DNA of 34,016 bases, taken from NCBI GenBank assembly GCA_030655145.1, contig JAURWD010000117.1, forward strand, positions 1-34,016, read 5' to 3'. This document shows positions 1-10,000 of this stretch, piece by piece. A program made the position numbers and the translations under genes. Below the pieces are notes generated by a model, which was not told the origin of the DNA, did not search any database, and saw only the letters and a program-made list of their open reading frames with translations. Each line of letters opens with the position of its first letter. Positions within the stretch are counted from its first letter, which is position 1. This stretch comes from Ferruginibacter sp. (lineage in GTDB: Bacteria > Bacteroidota > Bacteroidia > Chitinophagales > Chitinophagaceae).

Positions 1-2144
1 TTTTTATTGAAATAATCCACTGAACCCGTTATCCTATCATTGAAAACGCTGAAATCAATACCAGCGTTGATCGTGGTAGAAGTTTCCCATTTCAGATCTT
101 CGTTACCATAGTTAGATTGGGAAATAGATTGCTGACCCAAACCAAACCTGTTCAAAGAAGCACCTGAAGGAAATTCCTGGTTACCTGTTTTACCCCAGCT
201 CGCACGAACTTTCAAATTGCTGAAAACGCTGCTGCTAGATAGAAATTCTTCCTGCGAAGCATTCCAGGCCACACCTACTGAAGGGAAGTAACCATATTTA
301 TTATTTGCACCAAAACGCGTAGAGCCATCTGCCCTGAAAGTACCGGTGATCAGGTATTTTTCTTTATAATTAATAATTGCGCGGGCAAAGTACGACTGAA
401 GTTCAGTTGTTGGAGAAGCAAAAGAACTTAAGCCACGACTAGCTTGCGTAGAGTATTGTAGATAGTTATAGTAATCCAGTCCTATATTAGTGAAATCCTG
501 AACTGCAGCTCCATTTCCTTTTGAATCATATATTAACCACTCGTGACCAGCCACCGCATTCAAGTTGAATGATGAGGAAAGTTTCTTATTAAAGTTGAGG
601 GTATTTGTAACCTGGGTGTTTGTTTGTTCCTGGTTATTAACGAAGGCAACGCCTCTGTTCTCAATACCCTGGGCATTCAACAACCTGTTTACCTGTCCTC
701 TTCTTATCCCAACCTGCCGGTTAACACTGTATATAAATTTGTACTCCAACGCATTGGTTATTTTATAGGAAGGAGAAATACTGGCGATAATAGTATTAAC
801 AGTGGCTTTATCATTAAAATAATTCAACTGGGCCAACGGGTTGATGGTGGTTGCTCCAACACGTGGATCAATCCATGCCGAATCGGTACCAGGTTTAATC
901 AATTCATGTGTGGGATTCCACTGTAGCGCCTGGGAGATCAAATTCCCTTCAAAACCTACGAACTGAGAAATTGGTGCGACGCGCTCGTTCGTTTGGGTTA
1001 CTAAAACATTGATATCAAGTCCTAATTTTTTGCTTGGCAAAAATTTGAAATTACTTGTCAGGTTAGCTGTAAACTTCCTAAGTTCAGAAGTTTCAATAAT
1101 TCCTTTTTGATCAAGGTATCCGGCAGAGATACGGTAGCGACCGTCTTCTGTACCACCTCCAACTGCAACATTATAATTCTGCGTGATAGCTGCACGGGTT
1201 ATCGCGTCAAAAGCATCTACGTCTGCACCATAATTAGCTGTTGGTGTAGCAGTTGAAGATACTGAAGTTGGTAAACCGTAATCACCAAGTGCTTTTACAT
1301 ACTCACTTGCATTCAAAACCTCCAATCTTTTCAAAAGACTCGACACGCTGGAAGAGATACTTGCATCCACTGATGGAGCACCTGATTTTCCACGCTTAGT
1401 TGTAATCAACACAACCCCGTTAGCTCCTCTTGAACCATAAATAGCGGTTGCAGATGCATCTTTCAAAATTTCGATATTGGCAATATCATTAGGATTTATA
1501 TAAGTGAGGGGGTTACCTCCATCACTACCAAACTGTCCGCCGCTACCTCCTGGACGAGCAGAACCACCAGACAAAGGAACTCCATCAATAACAAATAATG
1601 GTTGGTTACCAGACCTTATAGAAGAAGCACCACGGATCCTAACGGTTGTTGCACCGCCCGGTTGTCCTGTATTATTGATCACTAACACCCCTGCAGCCTT
1701 ACCCTGAATTAACTGGTCAGGCGAGGTGTAGGTACCTTTATTAAAATCTTTTGCTGACACAGTGGACACCGAACCCGTAAGGTCTTTCCGGCGTGCCGTA
1801 CCATACCCAACGACAACAACCTCGTTTAGGTTGCCTACGCTGGTTTCAACATCGATGGTAAGGCTCGATTTTCCTCCCACACTTTCTTCGCGGGAAGTAA
1901 CACCAACACCTGAAAATACCAAAACGGCATCAGAAGCAACGTTGCTTAAACTGAAGACCCCCTGTGCATTGGTGGATGTGGCTGTAGTTGAACCTTTAAT
2001 TGTAACGGTAACACCGGGGAGAGGCTCTCCCTTCTTGTCTGTTACTGTACCAGTAACAGTTTGCGTTTGGGCTAGCGCAAATGCAGTAAACCCAAAAACT
2101 GCCAGCAAAAGCATAGCAGACTTTCTCATCATAGCAAGAAGCAT
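1..2144 (-). CDS. SusC/RagA-family TonB-dependent outer-membrane receptor, 5' part (C-terminus beyond window)
   Basis: Outer-membrane TonB-dependent transporter of the SusC/RagA type, which normally imports glycans or other large nutrients together with a SusD lipoprotein. I translated the minus strand from the ATG at 2144 and the frame stays open to base 1 (about 714 residues; the family is usually near 1000, so the end of the barrel is missing). Residues 6-26 form a signal peptide with an FALAQ cleavage region. Residues 28-105 are a carboxypeptidase-regulatory-like domain. The SusC signature NEVVVVGYGTARRKDLTGSV lies near 107-126. The plug follows with RIRGASS, PLFVIDGVP and ILKDASATAIYGSRGANGV. 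Barrel strands include FRADGSTRFG. No STN domain is present, so an anti-sigma/FecR partner is not expected. ATGs at 2132 and 2129 are alternative starts, and 2129 gives the neatest signal peptide. A susD gene, if present, would lie off the left edge. The substrate cannot be read from the sequence. Confidence 0.93.
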   Translation of the reverse strand, partial: MLLAMMRKSAMLLLAVFGFTAFALAQTQTVTGTVTDKKGEPLPGVTVTIKGSTTATSTNAQGVFSLSNVASDAVLVFSGVGVTSREESVGGKSSLTIDVETSVGNLNEVVVVGYGTARRKDLTGSVSTVSAKDFNKGTYTSPDQLIQGKAAGVLVINNTGQPGGATTVRIRGASSIRSGNQPLFVIDGVPLSGGSARPGGSGGQFGSDGGNPLTYINPNDIANIEILKDASATAIYGSRGANGVVLITTKRGKSGAPSVDASISSSVSSLLKRLEVLNASEYVKALGDYGLPTSVSSTATPTANYGADVDAFDAITRAAITQNYNVAVGGGTEDGRYRISAGYLDQKGIIETSELRKFTANLTSNFKFLPSKKLGLDINVLVTQTNERVAPISQFVGFEGNLISQALQWNPTHELIKPGTDSAWIDPRVGATTINPLAQLNYFNDKATVNTIIASISPSYKITNALEYKFIYSVNRQVGIRRGQVNRLLNAQGIENRGVAFVNNQEQTNTQVTNTLNFNKKLSSSFNLNAVAGHEWLIYDSKGNGAAVQDFTNIGLDYYNYLQYSTQASRGLSSFASPTTELQSYFARAIINYKEKYLITGTFRADGSTRFGANNKYGYFPSVGVAWNASQEEFLSSSSVFSNLKVRASWGKTGNQEFPSGASLNRFGLGQQSISQSNYGNEDLKWETSTTINAGIDFSVFNDRITGSVDYFNK

Positions 2145-2306
2145 AATCGTTTGGTTTTATTTTAAATGATTGGTAGTAAAAGTGAACTTCTAGAAAACTA
2201 ATACTATTTTATCTGAGACTTATTCAAAGTGGTGAACCTTGATTCATTTCAGGTCTTGAAGTTATCTCAGTTTTAGTTGTAAAATGGCAAAAAAAAAGGA
2301 TTTTTT

Positions 2307-2344
2307 CCGCAAACGATTGCGGAATTGTTTGCGGAAAGGTTTGC
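2307..2344. promoter_or_regulatory. Operator-like repeat cluster upstream of susC (LacI-type half-sites)
   Basis: CCGCAAACGATTGCGG (2307-2322) is a 16-bp near-perfect palindrome with one mismatched pair, and its core resembles the GCAAACGTTTGC type of LacI-family operator. CCGCAAAC (2307-2314) is also perfectly inverted by GTTTGCGG (2327-2334). The hexamers GATTGC (2315), GTTTGC (2327) and GTTTGC (2339) repeat every 12 bp. The site lies about 163-200 bp upstream of the susC start. Repressor identity is inference; no LacI-family gene is in the window. Confidence 0.5.
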
Positions 2345-2458
2345 TGTGTATATTATTCCTCCATATATCTTGAAAACCAGTGGATTAACGTCCCGAAAAA
2401 AAATTAACATTTTATAAATTATTTTTACCGATGGGAAGAAAGAAGACAAGATTTGTCC

Positions 2459-2477
2459 AATTTTCGGTCCGAAAATT
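2459..2477. promoter_or_regulatory. 19-bp perfect palindrome, possible dimer-binding site
   Basis: AATTTTCGGTCCGAAAATT is a perfect inverted repeat with 9-bp arms around one T. A 1-nt spacer makes it poor as an RNA hairpin, so a binding site for a symmetric DNA-binding dimer is more likely. It lies between the AsmA-like gene stop and the susC operator cluster. No known regulator motif was recognised. Confidence 0.4.
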
Positions 2478-2577
2478 CAACAATTATCGTGTAAGAAATA
2501 CCCATTTACCCCGGGTTGTTTTTTAAACGTTAAAATGACACTTATTCTACCCTCCTTTCCCGGTGAAAATTTGGGGG

Positions 2578-4704
2578 TCATTTTTTTCCGATTGCGGTGC
2601 CCTTAACGCCTGTGTAAATGGTTTTCCAAACAAGGTTAAAAAAAGAACGATAGACATCCCGCTCATATGTGACCGACTTTCGGTTTCCGGGATCAGTGTT
2701 CTTGTTTTTTATCAATGTGTTGGCCAACAGGCTCACCAATCCTTTTTTCTTCAGGATGTCATCATCCGTTTGCTTAAGCAAATTAATTTTAAGGTCATGG
2801 TATAAAAAGAGGACCTCTCCGTCAGCTTTAGTGTTTGATCCATTCATGCTGAACGATACTTTGTCAATTGTGCCTTTTTTGATGGATGCCATGCCGAGAG
2901 GTTCAATAAGTTGGTTCAGGTCTTCACCATTCAACTCTCCTAATCCGCCCTCGATATGGAAAGCGCCATTAGTCGTATTCAACGGCAACTCCCATTTTGA
3001 AGACAGTTTTCCCAGGCCCAGGAACTTTGCAGAAGCACTCACTCTCATAATAGGATCGGCTTTTATTTTTGAGGGAAGATTAGTGACGTTTGAAACTGAG
3101 GCATTTAGGTCTGTAAAAAAAACATTCCCGATTTTACCGGATTTTAGTCCCCGCTCCCGGTAGGAAAGTTTTCCTTTTTCTAGCGTCACAGTTTTGATGA
3201 ATAGACCAACATCAAGTTTTACAATAGACTGGTGAGGGTATTTTCCAACCTTCGAAATTCCCTCTCCAGGGAGGGTTTTGTCATTGAAAATTTTGATGTC
3301 AGGCTGAAAGCGGACGTTATCAACTTCCAATTCACTACTTCCTAATAACCTTTTTATGTTTAAACCGCTCAGCCGGATATTTCCAAACTTAAAATTGAAA
3401 AGGTCTTTCGAAACACCGCTTTTTTTCACGAAAGCAGCTTCACTTAACAAAGGCTTCATTGAAAAATGGTCAATGACAGCAGTACCATTCAAATTATTAA
3501 TATTGAAATTACCCAGCGACATCCGGTAAACGCCGTTTTTAGAATCAAGTGAAAATCCGTCTGCTGACAGTTCCCACTGGGCATTATTGACCAGGTTATT
3601 GAGGGTCGTACCTTCTGTTATCTGCAGTGGTTTTAAAACAGCAAACTTCAGGTTTTTCAGAGTGAAAGGCTTTGCATTCGGCTGCGCCTGGTTTAAAATA
3701 ACGAGGTTCGTTTTGCCAAGTTTGATGGAAGAAAACTGTATTTGATCAATAAGGTCGGACGATAGTTCAATTGCTTTTTCGGTGGTTTTTGATTTACCCG
3801 GTTTATTCGATTGATAGATCGTGACTAGTCCGCCATCACAGGAAATTGCGCCGGCTATCAGGCGTTGCTGTAAGATAAAAGCATCTGTGTTTAATTCAGT
3901 TACCCGAATGTTCGCCAGGTTGATAATTGGATCCATATCTTTTTCCTTATACTGCCGGAGTGAGCCAACGTTCAAGGTTCTTTTGGCAGCATCGTAATCG
4001 ATTTTCTCCAGGTTTATCCGGAGCTTCTTGTCAGAGGACGGCAGTTGTATATTGTCAACTGTCGCACGCACATCCTTTACAAAATAGCTGATGATACTTT
4101 CATAATCTTTAGTACTGTCGATCAAAAATTTGTAGAGGGTAATATTGATATTCTCCAGGGTGGTTTGGGGTACACCCGCTTTGTTGGTGATAAAAACGCT
4201 GCCATTGCTCACCTGGATCGTATCCGCTTTGATGCTATTGAACTTTCCCAGTATTTTTTGATATAACTCTAATGTATCACCCCGGGTGTAGGGCTTTGCG
4301 GTTTCTTCTCCTGTATTGATGATGCTGATCACGGGCTTTGACAAGAGAATTTTTTTCGCAGCTACATTTTGTTGTTTTAGCAGGCCGGCTACATCAATGC
4401 CACTAGCGGCCACTTTGCCAACGCGAATATTAAACAAGGTTGATGGTAAACTATCCGTTTTTTTGAGTAACTGCTTTTGAACAGAATCTGACTGAAGCAC
4501 TACATTGTAAAAAGCCACATTACCGTTGATCTCGTCGATAACGGAGCTATCATATTGTAGAAAATAGAGGCTGTCTGTCTTTTTTGTAAGTGCTTTATCG
4601 ATGGAATTTTTGATGATGCTTTTCTTATTGTTTTGCCAGTACACAAAGCCGCCCGCTGCTCCTACGATCACGAGAATTATTACTATTTTGATGGCATTTT
4701 TCAT
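2578..4704 (-). CDS. AsmA-like membrane-anchored protein of unknown specific role
   Basis: A 708-residue protein with one N-terminal membrane anchor (about residues 5-23), followed by a long periplasmic region rich in beta-strand patterns and repeated 'layer' units such as FKFGNIRLSGLNIKRLLGS. That pattern is typical of AsmA-like/DUF748-type proteins, relatives of TamB that are thought to bridge the inner and outer membranes and carry lipids. It begins 51 bp after tamL ends and is on the same strand, so it is probably the third gene of a tamB-tamL operon. The C-terminus reads VKGTAIGKK and stops with TGA. No enzymatic motif is visible. The AsmA-like call comes from overall architecture and gene neighbourhood, not from a diagnostic motif, so the exact subfamily is uncertain. 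Confidence 0.65.
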   Translation of the reverse strand: MKNAIKIVIILVIVGAAGGFVYWQNNKKSIIKNSIDKALTKKTDSLYFLQYDSSVIDEINGNVAFYNVVLQSDSVQKQLLKKTDSLPSTLFNIRVGKVAASGIDVAGLLKQQNVAAKKILLSKPVISIINTGEETAKPYTRGDTLELYQKILGKFNSIKADTIQVSNGSVFITNKAGVPQTTLENINITLYKFLIDSTKDYESIISYFVKDVRATVDNIQLPSSDKKLRINLEKIDYDAAKRTLNVGSLRQYKEKDMDPIINLANIRVTELNTDAFILQQRLIAGAISCDGGLVTIYQSNKPGKSKTTEKAIELSSDLIDQIQFSSIKLGKTNLVILNQAQPNAKPFTLKNLKFAVLKPLQITEGTTLNNLVNNAQWELSADGFSLDSKNGVYRMSLGNFNINNLNGTAVIDHFSMKPLLSEAAFVKKSGVSKDLFNFKFGNIRLSGLNIKRLLGSSELEVDNVRFQPDIKIFNDKTLPGEGISKVGKYPHQSIVKLDVGLFIKTVTLEKGKLSYRERGLKSGKIGNVFFTDLNASVSNVTNLPSKIKADPIMRVSASAKFLGLGKLSSKWELPLNTTNGAFHIEGGLGELNGEDLNQLIEPLGMASIKKGTIDKVSFSMNGSNTKADGEVLFLYHDLKINLLKQTDDDILKKKGLVSLLANTLIKNKNTDPGNRKSVTYERDVYRSFFNLVWKTIYTGVKGTAIGKK

Positions 4705-4755
4705 TGGTATTTTTTGAGATGATTCAGCCGATACGGAGACTGTTATACAATTATT

Positions 4756-7044
4756 TTAAAATGGATATCCGAGGGCAATGTTCACGATAAAATTTTCCTG
4801 GCGCCAGGCTTTATCTCCCAGGGCTATTTTATTTATTACCCACCTTTCCTTCTCGGGGTAGAAGGGCTTCCGTAAAGGAATCCCAATATCCACCCTTAGC
4901 AAAATAACTCCAGCATCAAAGCGAAGTCCTGCGCCTGAGGCGATTGCCAATTCTTTATAAAAATCTTTTTTCAACTGCCCGGCTTTTCCAAATAACAGGG
5001 TATCCTTCGTCCAGATATTTCCGATGTCTAAAAACACTGCACCACTTAATTTAGCCACCAGTGGAATTCGAACCTCGGTATTTAATTGCAGCCGGTAATC
5101 TCCACCAATCACCTGGAAATATCGTTGATCCGCAGCCGTAGGCAAATAGGATCCTGGTCCTATCTGGCGACTGCGGAAGCCGCGTAGCGTAGCTGACCCT
5201 CCAATAATGTATTGTTTCGAAAAAGGCAGCGCATTGGAATTATGATATGGCAGGCCAATACCAACCTGGAACCTGCTCGCCCAATCCCATTTGTTGCGCA
5301 GTTTGATTTGGTAGCGTAGATCGACGTCTGCTTTTACGAACTGGGCAAAGGGCGTATTGAATATTTCCATCTGCCTGGGGGTACGGGCGCCACTAACAAG
5401 CCCGGCAAGATTACCTGCAAAATCGAGCCCACCCCTGAAATACCATTGCCTCCTCGCAAATGGGTTCGCGGTATTGAAGGTGTAGTTATAGTAAGTACCC
5501 ATGATGATCTCCGACTGAATATTCGTTAGGAGTGAGGGGTTGAACAATGCTTGTTTGCGGAAACTGTCCGTTACATTAGCAGCATTGATAAAGGCAACGG
5601 CAAGCGGCGCCAGGAAGTGTTCCTTGTTGCTGCTTTCCCTCCAGTTGAATTCGTATTGAAACCGGAAAATATTCTTGGTGTAATAAAGTTGTTTTTTGAA
5701 AAATTCATACCCAAGTAGTAGCCTTGTCCGGGGCGGGTATAAATTGCTTTCCCTGATCTTAAAAAAAGGGACAATATACCTTGGAACCGTCAGCGAAGCT
5801 TCTCCACCAAGACGAAAATTGTTGGAGTTTTTCAAGGTGTCAGAAAAAGAAAGTTCAAGCCCTCCATAGGCCCGAAAGGCCAGCAACTCGGCACCGCGAA
5901 ATGCATTGCGGTTTCGCCAGTTCAAACTCAATTGCGTGCCTACATATTTATTCTCTTTTGAGAACGCGTCGATCTCTCCTTGCAAGGATTTCTTTTTCGC
6001 CGGCGTTAAATAGTAATAAACGTTTAGCCGATAAGGATCTGCACTGTCCCGCACCTGCTCATACCTGTTTTTGACAAACTTAAAAGTGCCCAGGTTAATT
6101 AACCGGTTCAAGGTCGTGTTCTGGTCACGGCTGTTATATAATTGTCCCGGGCGGTAAGTGATCACTTTTTTAAACATGGCCGGTTTGAATTTATAAACCG
6201 TGTCACGGATCAATAAATTATCATAATTAAAAGTTCCCAATTTGCTCGTGTCCGGAGGCGGAAGCAACAAGGTGTAATTTGGAAACAACATAATGTGATT
6301 GATCTTATATGCATGCCTCGCATTTTCCGGGGTTGTCTGCTTGATATTAAGATAGATGTTGACCTGGTTATTCCCGATGGTACTATCGGCATAGGCCATG
6401 ATATATGTTGGGTTGAAATAATAATAACCGCGGGTTTTTATGTAGGCATCCAGTCGGTCAGTCTCCGCCTCGATATCACTCAGGCGGTAAGGGTTTCCAG
6501 TTTTCAAAATGCCCCGCCGTTGTCTTCGCTGTAATTGCTTCATCAGGTCCGAACTATCGCTGACCCAAATAACATCCTTAATGGTATACTCCGGGTATAC
6601 TTTCGCTTTGTAAACTGCCTTCACGAAGTAACTTTCGTTTATTGTATCACCGGTAACAGTGGAGTGAAAATGTCCCCTGTTTTCCAGGAAGGCCTGCATA
6701 TTTTCTGCCGTATTTTTTGCATTTATTTTGCTGCTGAGCACGGGTGGTGCTCCCAACTTATTTCGAAAAAAAGCCTTGATGCCTTTCTCGCGTTTCGGTT
6801 CCCCGATAACATACCACCACCAAACTTTATATGGCTGGCCTAAAAAAAACTTGTTGGCTTTCGGACGTACCGCGAGGTTCAGTTGCTTACGTATTTGCCT
6901 TTCGGAAGTCTTAGTGTTGGACATTCGCTCTACCTCAATGGACGGCCCACGATATAACCGTTCCCCTTCAGGTAAAAAACGACGGACACTGCAACTACTA
7001 AAGATTGCAATCAACATCACACCATATAAAAGCAGCCTGCCCAT
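4756..7044 (-). CDS. tamL: TamL: TamA/BamA-like outer-membrane barrel lipoprotein
   Basis: A 762-residue Omp85-superfamily protein. The N-terminus has a lipoprotein signal with the lipobox FSSC (lipidated Cys18), then LPEGERLYRGPSIEVE opening the POTRA region (roughly residues 25-330). A D15/surface-antigen barrel fills the C-terminal half, with the strand motif GGSATLRGFRSRQIGPG (the conserved RGF loop) and a final aromatic residue, ALGYPF. A lipidated TamA-like protein is the Bacteroidota/Chlorobi form of the translocation and assembly module, TamL, which pairs with TamB. The start codon lies directly after the tamB stop (TAA at 7045-7047, ATG at 7044), so the two are translationally adjacent. 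A BamA paralogue is the main alternative, but the lipobox and the tamB neighbour favour TamL. It is expected to act in outer-membrane protein or lipid insertion. Confidence 0.88.
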   Translation of the reverse strand: MGRLLLYGVMLIAIFSSCSVRRFLPEGERLYRGPSIEVERMSNTKTSERQIRKQLNLAVRPKANKFFLGQPYKVWWWYVIGEPKREKGIKAFFRNKLGAPPVLSSKINAKNTAENMQAFLENRGHFHSTVTGDTINESYFVKAVYKAKVYPEYTIKDVIWVSDSSDLMKQLQRRQRRGILKTGNPYRLSDIEAETDRLDAYIKTRGYYYFNPTYIMAYADSTIGNNQVNIYLNIKQTTPENARHAYKINHIMLFPNYTLLLPPPDTSKLGTFNYDNLLIRDTVYKFKPAMFKKVITYRPGQLYNSRDQNTTLNRLINLGTFKFVKNRYEQVRDSADPYRLNVYYYLTPAKKKSLQGEIDAFSKENKYVGTQLSLNWRNRNAFRGAELLAFRAYGGLELSFSDTLKNSNNFRLGGEASLTVPRYIVPFFKIRESNLYPPRTRLLLGYEFFKKQLYYTKNIFRFQYEFNWRESSNKEHFLAPLAVAFINAANVTDSFRKQALFNPSLLTNIQSEIIMGTYYNYTFNTANPFARRQWYFRGGLDFAGNLAGLVSGARTPRQMEIFNTPFAQFVKADVDLRYQIKLRNKWDWASRFQVGIGLPYHNSNALPFSKQYIIGGSATLRGFRSRQIGPGSYLPTAADQRYFQVIGGDYRLQLNTEVRIPLVAKLSGAVFLDIGNIWTKDTLLFGKAGQLKKDFYKELAIASGAGLRFDAGVILLRVDIGIPLRKPFYPEKERWVINKIALGDKAWRQENFIVNIALGYPF

Positions 7045-10000
7045 TTATTTTTTTTCTTCCTTTTTCTTTACAAATAATTCCTGGAATTTATCGTAGTCCA
7101 TAGTAACGATAAACCCGATACCCGTTTCAACAATGTAACCATCCAGTATCACTTCAAACTGGTTTTTGTTATACGCACGAAGCCTGTATTTTCCATCTTT
7201 CGACAATTTGTAGTTGACCGTTACATCCGGCAGGAAACGACTGCCTTTTTGTTGGGCGGCCTTAGCAGACCCATCCTGTCCTTCGATGCCGAAATTTTTG
7301 CCAACGGTAACGTTTAGACGATCATTTAAAAAGTTCTTTGAAACTTCCACATTCAGGTCGGTACGTTGGGTTCCGGTGCTTGTGGTGAAATCTTTATAGG
7401 AGTTTAAATTGAGGTCGATGTTGATCCCCTTAAAAAGATCCGAAGCGATCTGGTCCAGGGCTGCCGAAAGAAATTTACTTACACTCTCCCGCGCCAGGTC
7501 ATTGAACCCCCCACCGCTACCTTTAAAGAAATCTGTGCTCTGTTCGCCGACAAAACGGCCCAGCGCTAACAAGGCGAATACCTGCTTATTTGTGGCAGCA
7601 ACGTCTTCACGTAACTGCACAAGTTTGTTATCGATTGTTGTTCGAAGGTTACTGCTGATGGCTCCTTCTTCAGGGAGTTGAATGTCAAAACTTATGGAGG
7701 GCCGTTTCAATGAACCTTTCATAAGAAGGATAACCCTGAACGGAATTTTTTGATTGAAGGAATAGGCAAATTTTGGATCAACTGATCCAACCTCGTTGCC
7801 CAATAATTCCTTGGGTGAGGTATTGGCGATATATTGAGCCGTCATATCTATTTGCGCATCCATTGGTTCACCGGCAAAACTGATGGCGCTTCCTTTGATC
7901 AGCTCAAATCGTTTACTTAAAAACTGGTAATTCAAAACATAATACCCGCTGTTAAGCAAATAATCTCCCGCTAGAATAATATTTCCACCAGGATCAACAC
8001 CTGCATTCAAACTGGCGTCACCTTGTACTTTTAATTCATCTCCTGTTGACGGATCAATGATGATGGTTAAGGCTGCTTCCTTGTCAATCTGGAGGTTCAA
8101 ATTATAATTTACAAACCGGGCGAAATTGACAACCGGTGCCGAGGTAGGACGGAACTCGCGTGTTTCAGGCAACGCGAACGTATCACGATCAATAAACCGA
8201 ACGAGCGACCTCGCCGCATCCTTATCAATGTTTTTTTCCGGGAGGACCATGGTCAGGTCACTCTTCTCATTTACATACACATCGCCTTCAATATTCGGCA
8301 GTTCCGAGGTACCCGAGACTGACACGTTCACATCCAAGGCAGCGAATCCATAGAGGAGGTTATTGATGGCCTTTGGAGCATTTATCAGGGTGAAGTCACG
8401 CGAATTAAGATCAAGCGCCAGGTCGTATTCGAAAAGGTTACGGGAGCGAATGTTTCCATTTACGATGAAGGGATTGTTGAGGCTATCGCGGACAGTAAAA
8501 TCTTTAAAGCTGATTGAAGGATAGTCAAAAACGATGTTTTCCTTGTTCATTAAATAGGTGGTTCCAAACCGGGCTACCGTAAATTTTGCACTATCAAATC
8601 TCAGTTCCCCTTTCCATTCAGGAAGCGCCACCTTGCCCTTTAGATCTAACAAACCCGAGAGAGCTCCGGAAGCCCTGGTCATGTAACCATTAGAGAAACC
8701 CTGCAAGGTCGCCAGCGAAAGTTTCTTCACATCCAGTGTCGCATCGAATTGCTGTGCGTCATTATTCAGGTAATAATTGCCGTTCAGCGTTACATCATTG
8801 TCGTTTTCAGAAAGATGAATTTTTCCAGTAATGGTATTCTCACTTTGGCGGGAAGCGGAAAAGTCAATATTGCCGACTAAAGACTGCATCACTTTCAACT
8901 CTTTTACGGAGGCGGTGCCTGTAAACGCAGGAAGTTTTTTATTAAACTCGCTAACATTGATCCGGGCATTTACAAGTCCTTCAGCGAGCAAAGTATCCTG
9001 GTTGAGGGCGGTTGTAACATCACGGATATCGAAATTATTAATTACGATATCGATGGGGCTATTGGGCATCTTCTGCTGACTGTTTGCACTGATGCTTGCG
9101 GAATCATTCGTCAATACAAAATCAGTCACTAATATTCCAAGGCGGGAATAATTGATGTTGTTCCGTGGTGACACGTTCCAACGCTGGTAGTTCAATAGCA
9201 TACTGTCGCTGATCGCCAACGAGAACATTTTATCTTTTGAAAATAAGGTTCCGCCGGCAATGTATCTGGGAACATTTTTATCATCAAATGCTTCTGCAAT
9301 AAGTGCAATGGTATCGTTTGCCACGGCACCACGAAGCGAAGTCTTGAACAAGGTAGTCTTGCCAAGATTCAAGGTATCAAAAGAAGCACCGTATTCAAGG
9401 TGGCCGTTTCGGGCATTCAGGTTCAGTGAAATATTACGAATCGATTTTGTGTCGTAATGCACAAAGGGTGTGGTGACCGAAAGGTTCAACGCGCTATCGC
9501 CATAATCTGATGAGTAGCCGCCTTTAAAAAGAATGTTCTCAAAGTTGTTCAAGCCAGGGATGAGGTCTAACACCAATGGATGTTTTTTTATTACCCCGTT
9601 AAAGGCGATTTGTTGATTGGCATTATCCGTTTTGATGGAATCTGAAATATTGTAGTACTGATCAATGTATTGAATGATCGCCGGGCCGATGGTGTTATAA
9701 GCAAAATGCCCATTCGCGTCAGCATCTAAAAACGCTGAACGAATTCTTGCCGTGGTTTGTTGGTTAACCGTTTCGGCAAACGCCTTAATGGAATCCAACA
9801 CGAAGGTTCGGCTTTTATAAAAAACTCTGCCCGAGTCAAATTGCGCGTATACGTTTAAGTTATGTGGATCGAGGTTCTCTGCCCGCAGGGTTCCACTGAG
9901 CGATACATTCATGGTGTCATTGAAGAAATGCAGGTTCTTCAGCATGAGGGTATCCAATTGGAATGAGCCGGAAATTATTGGGTAAGCAGCATTTACATTA

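Larger units (their letters stand above)
2145..2577. other. Intergenic region upstream of susC, no gene
   Basis: These 433 bases separate the stop of the AsmA-like gene from the susC start; both genes are on the minus strand, so this is the susC control region. It is AT-rich and holds two listed operator-like elements (2307-2344 and 2459-2477). Short reading frames here overlap gene edges and resemble no protein. I found no convincing match to the Bacteroidota TTTG / TAnnTTTG promoter at proper spacing, and no clear intrinsic terminator for the AsmA-like gene. Confidence 0.6.

Noticed and set aside
1504..2169. Plus-strand open frames opposite the susC start region
   Set aside because: They are antisense shadows; the minus-strand frame gives an unbroken SusC protein with signature motifs.
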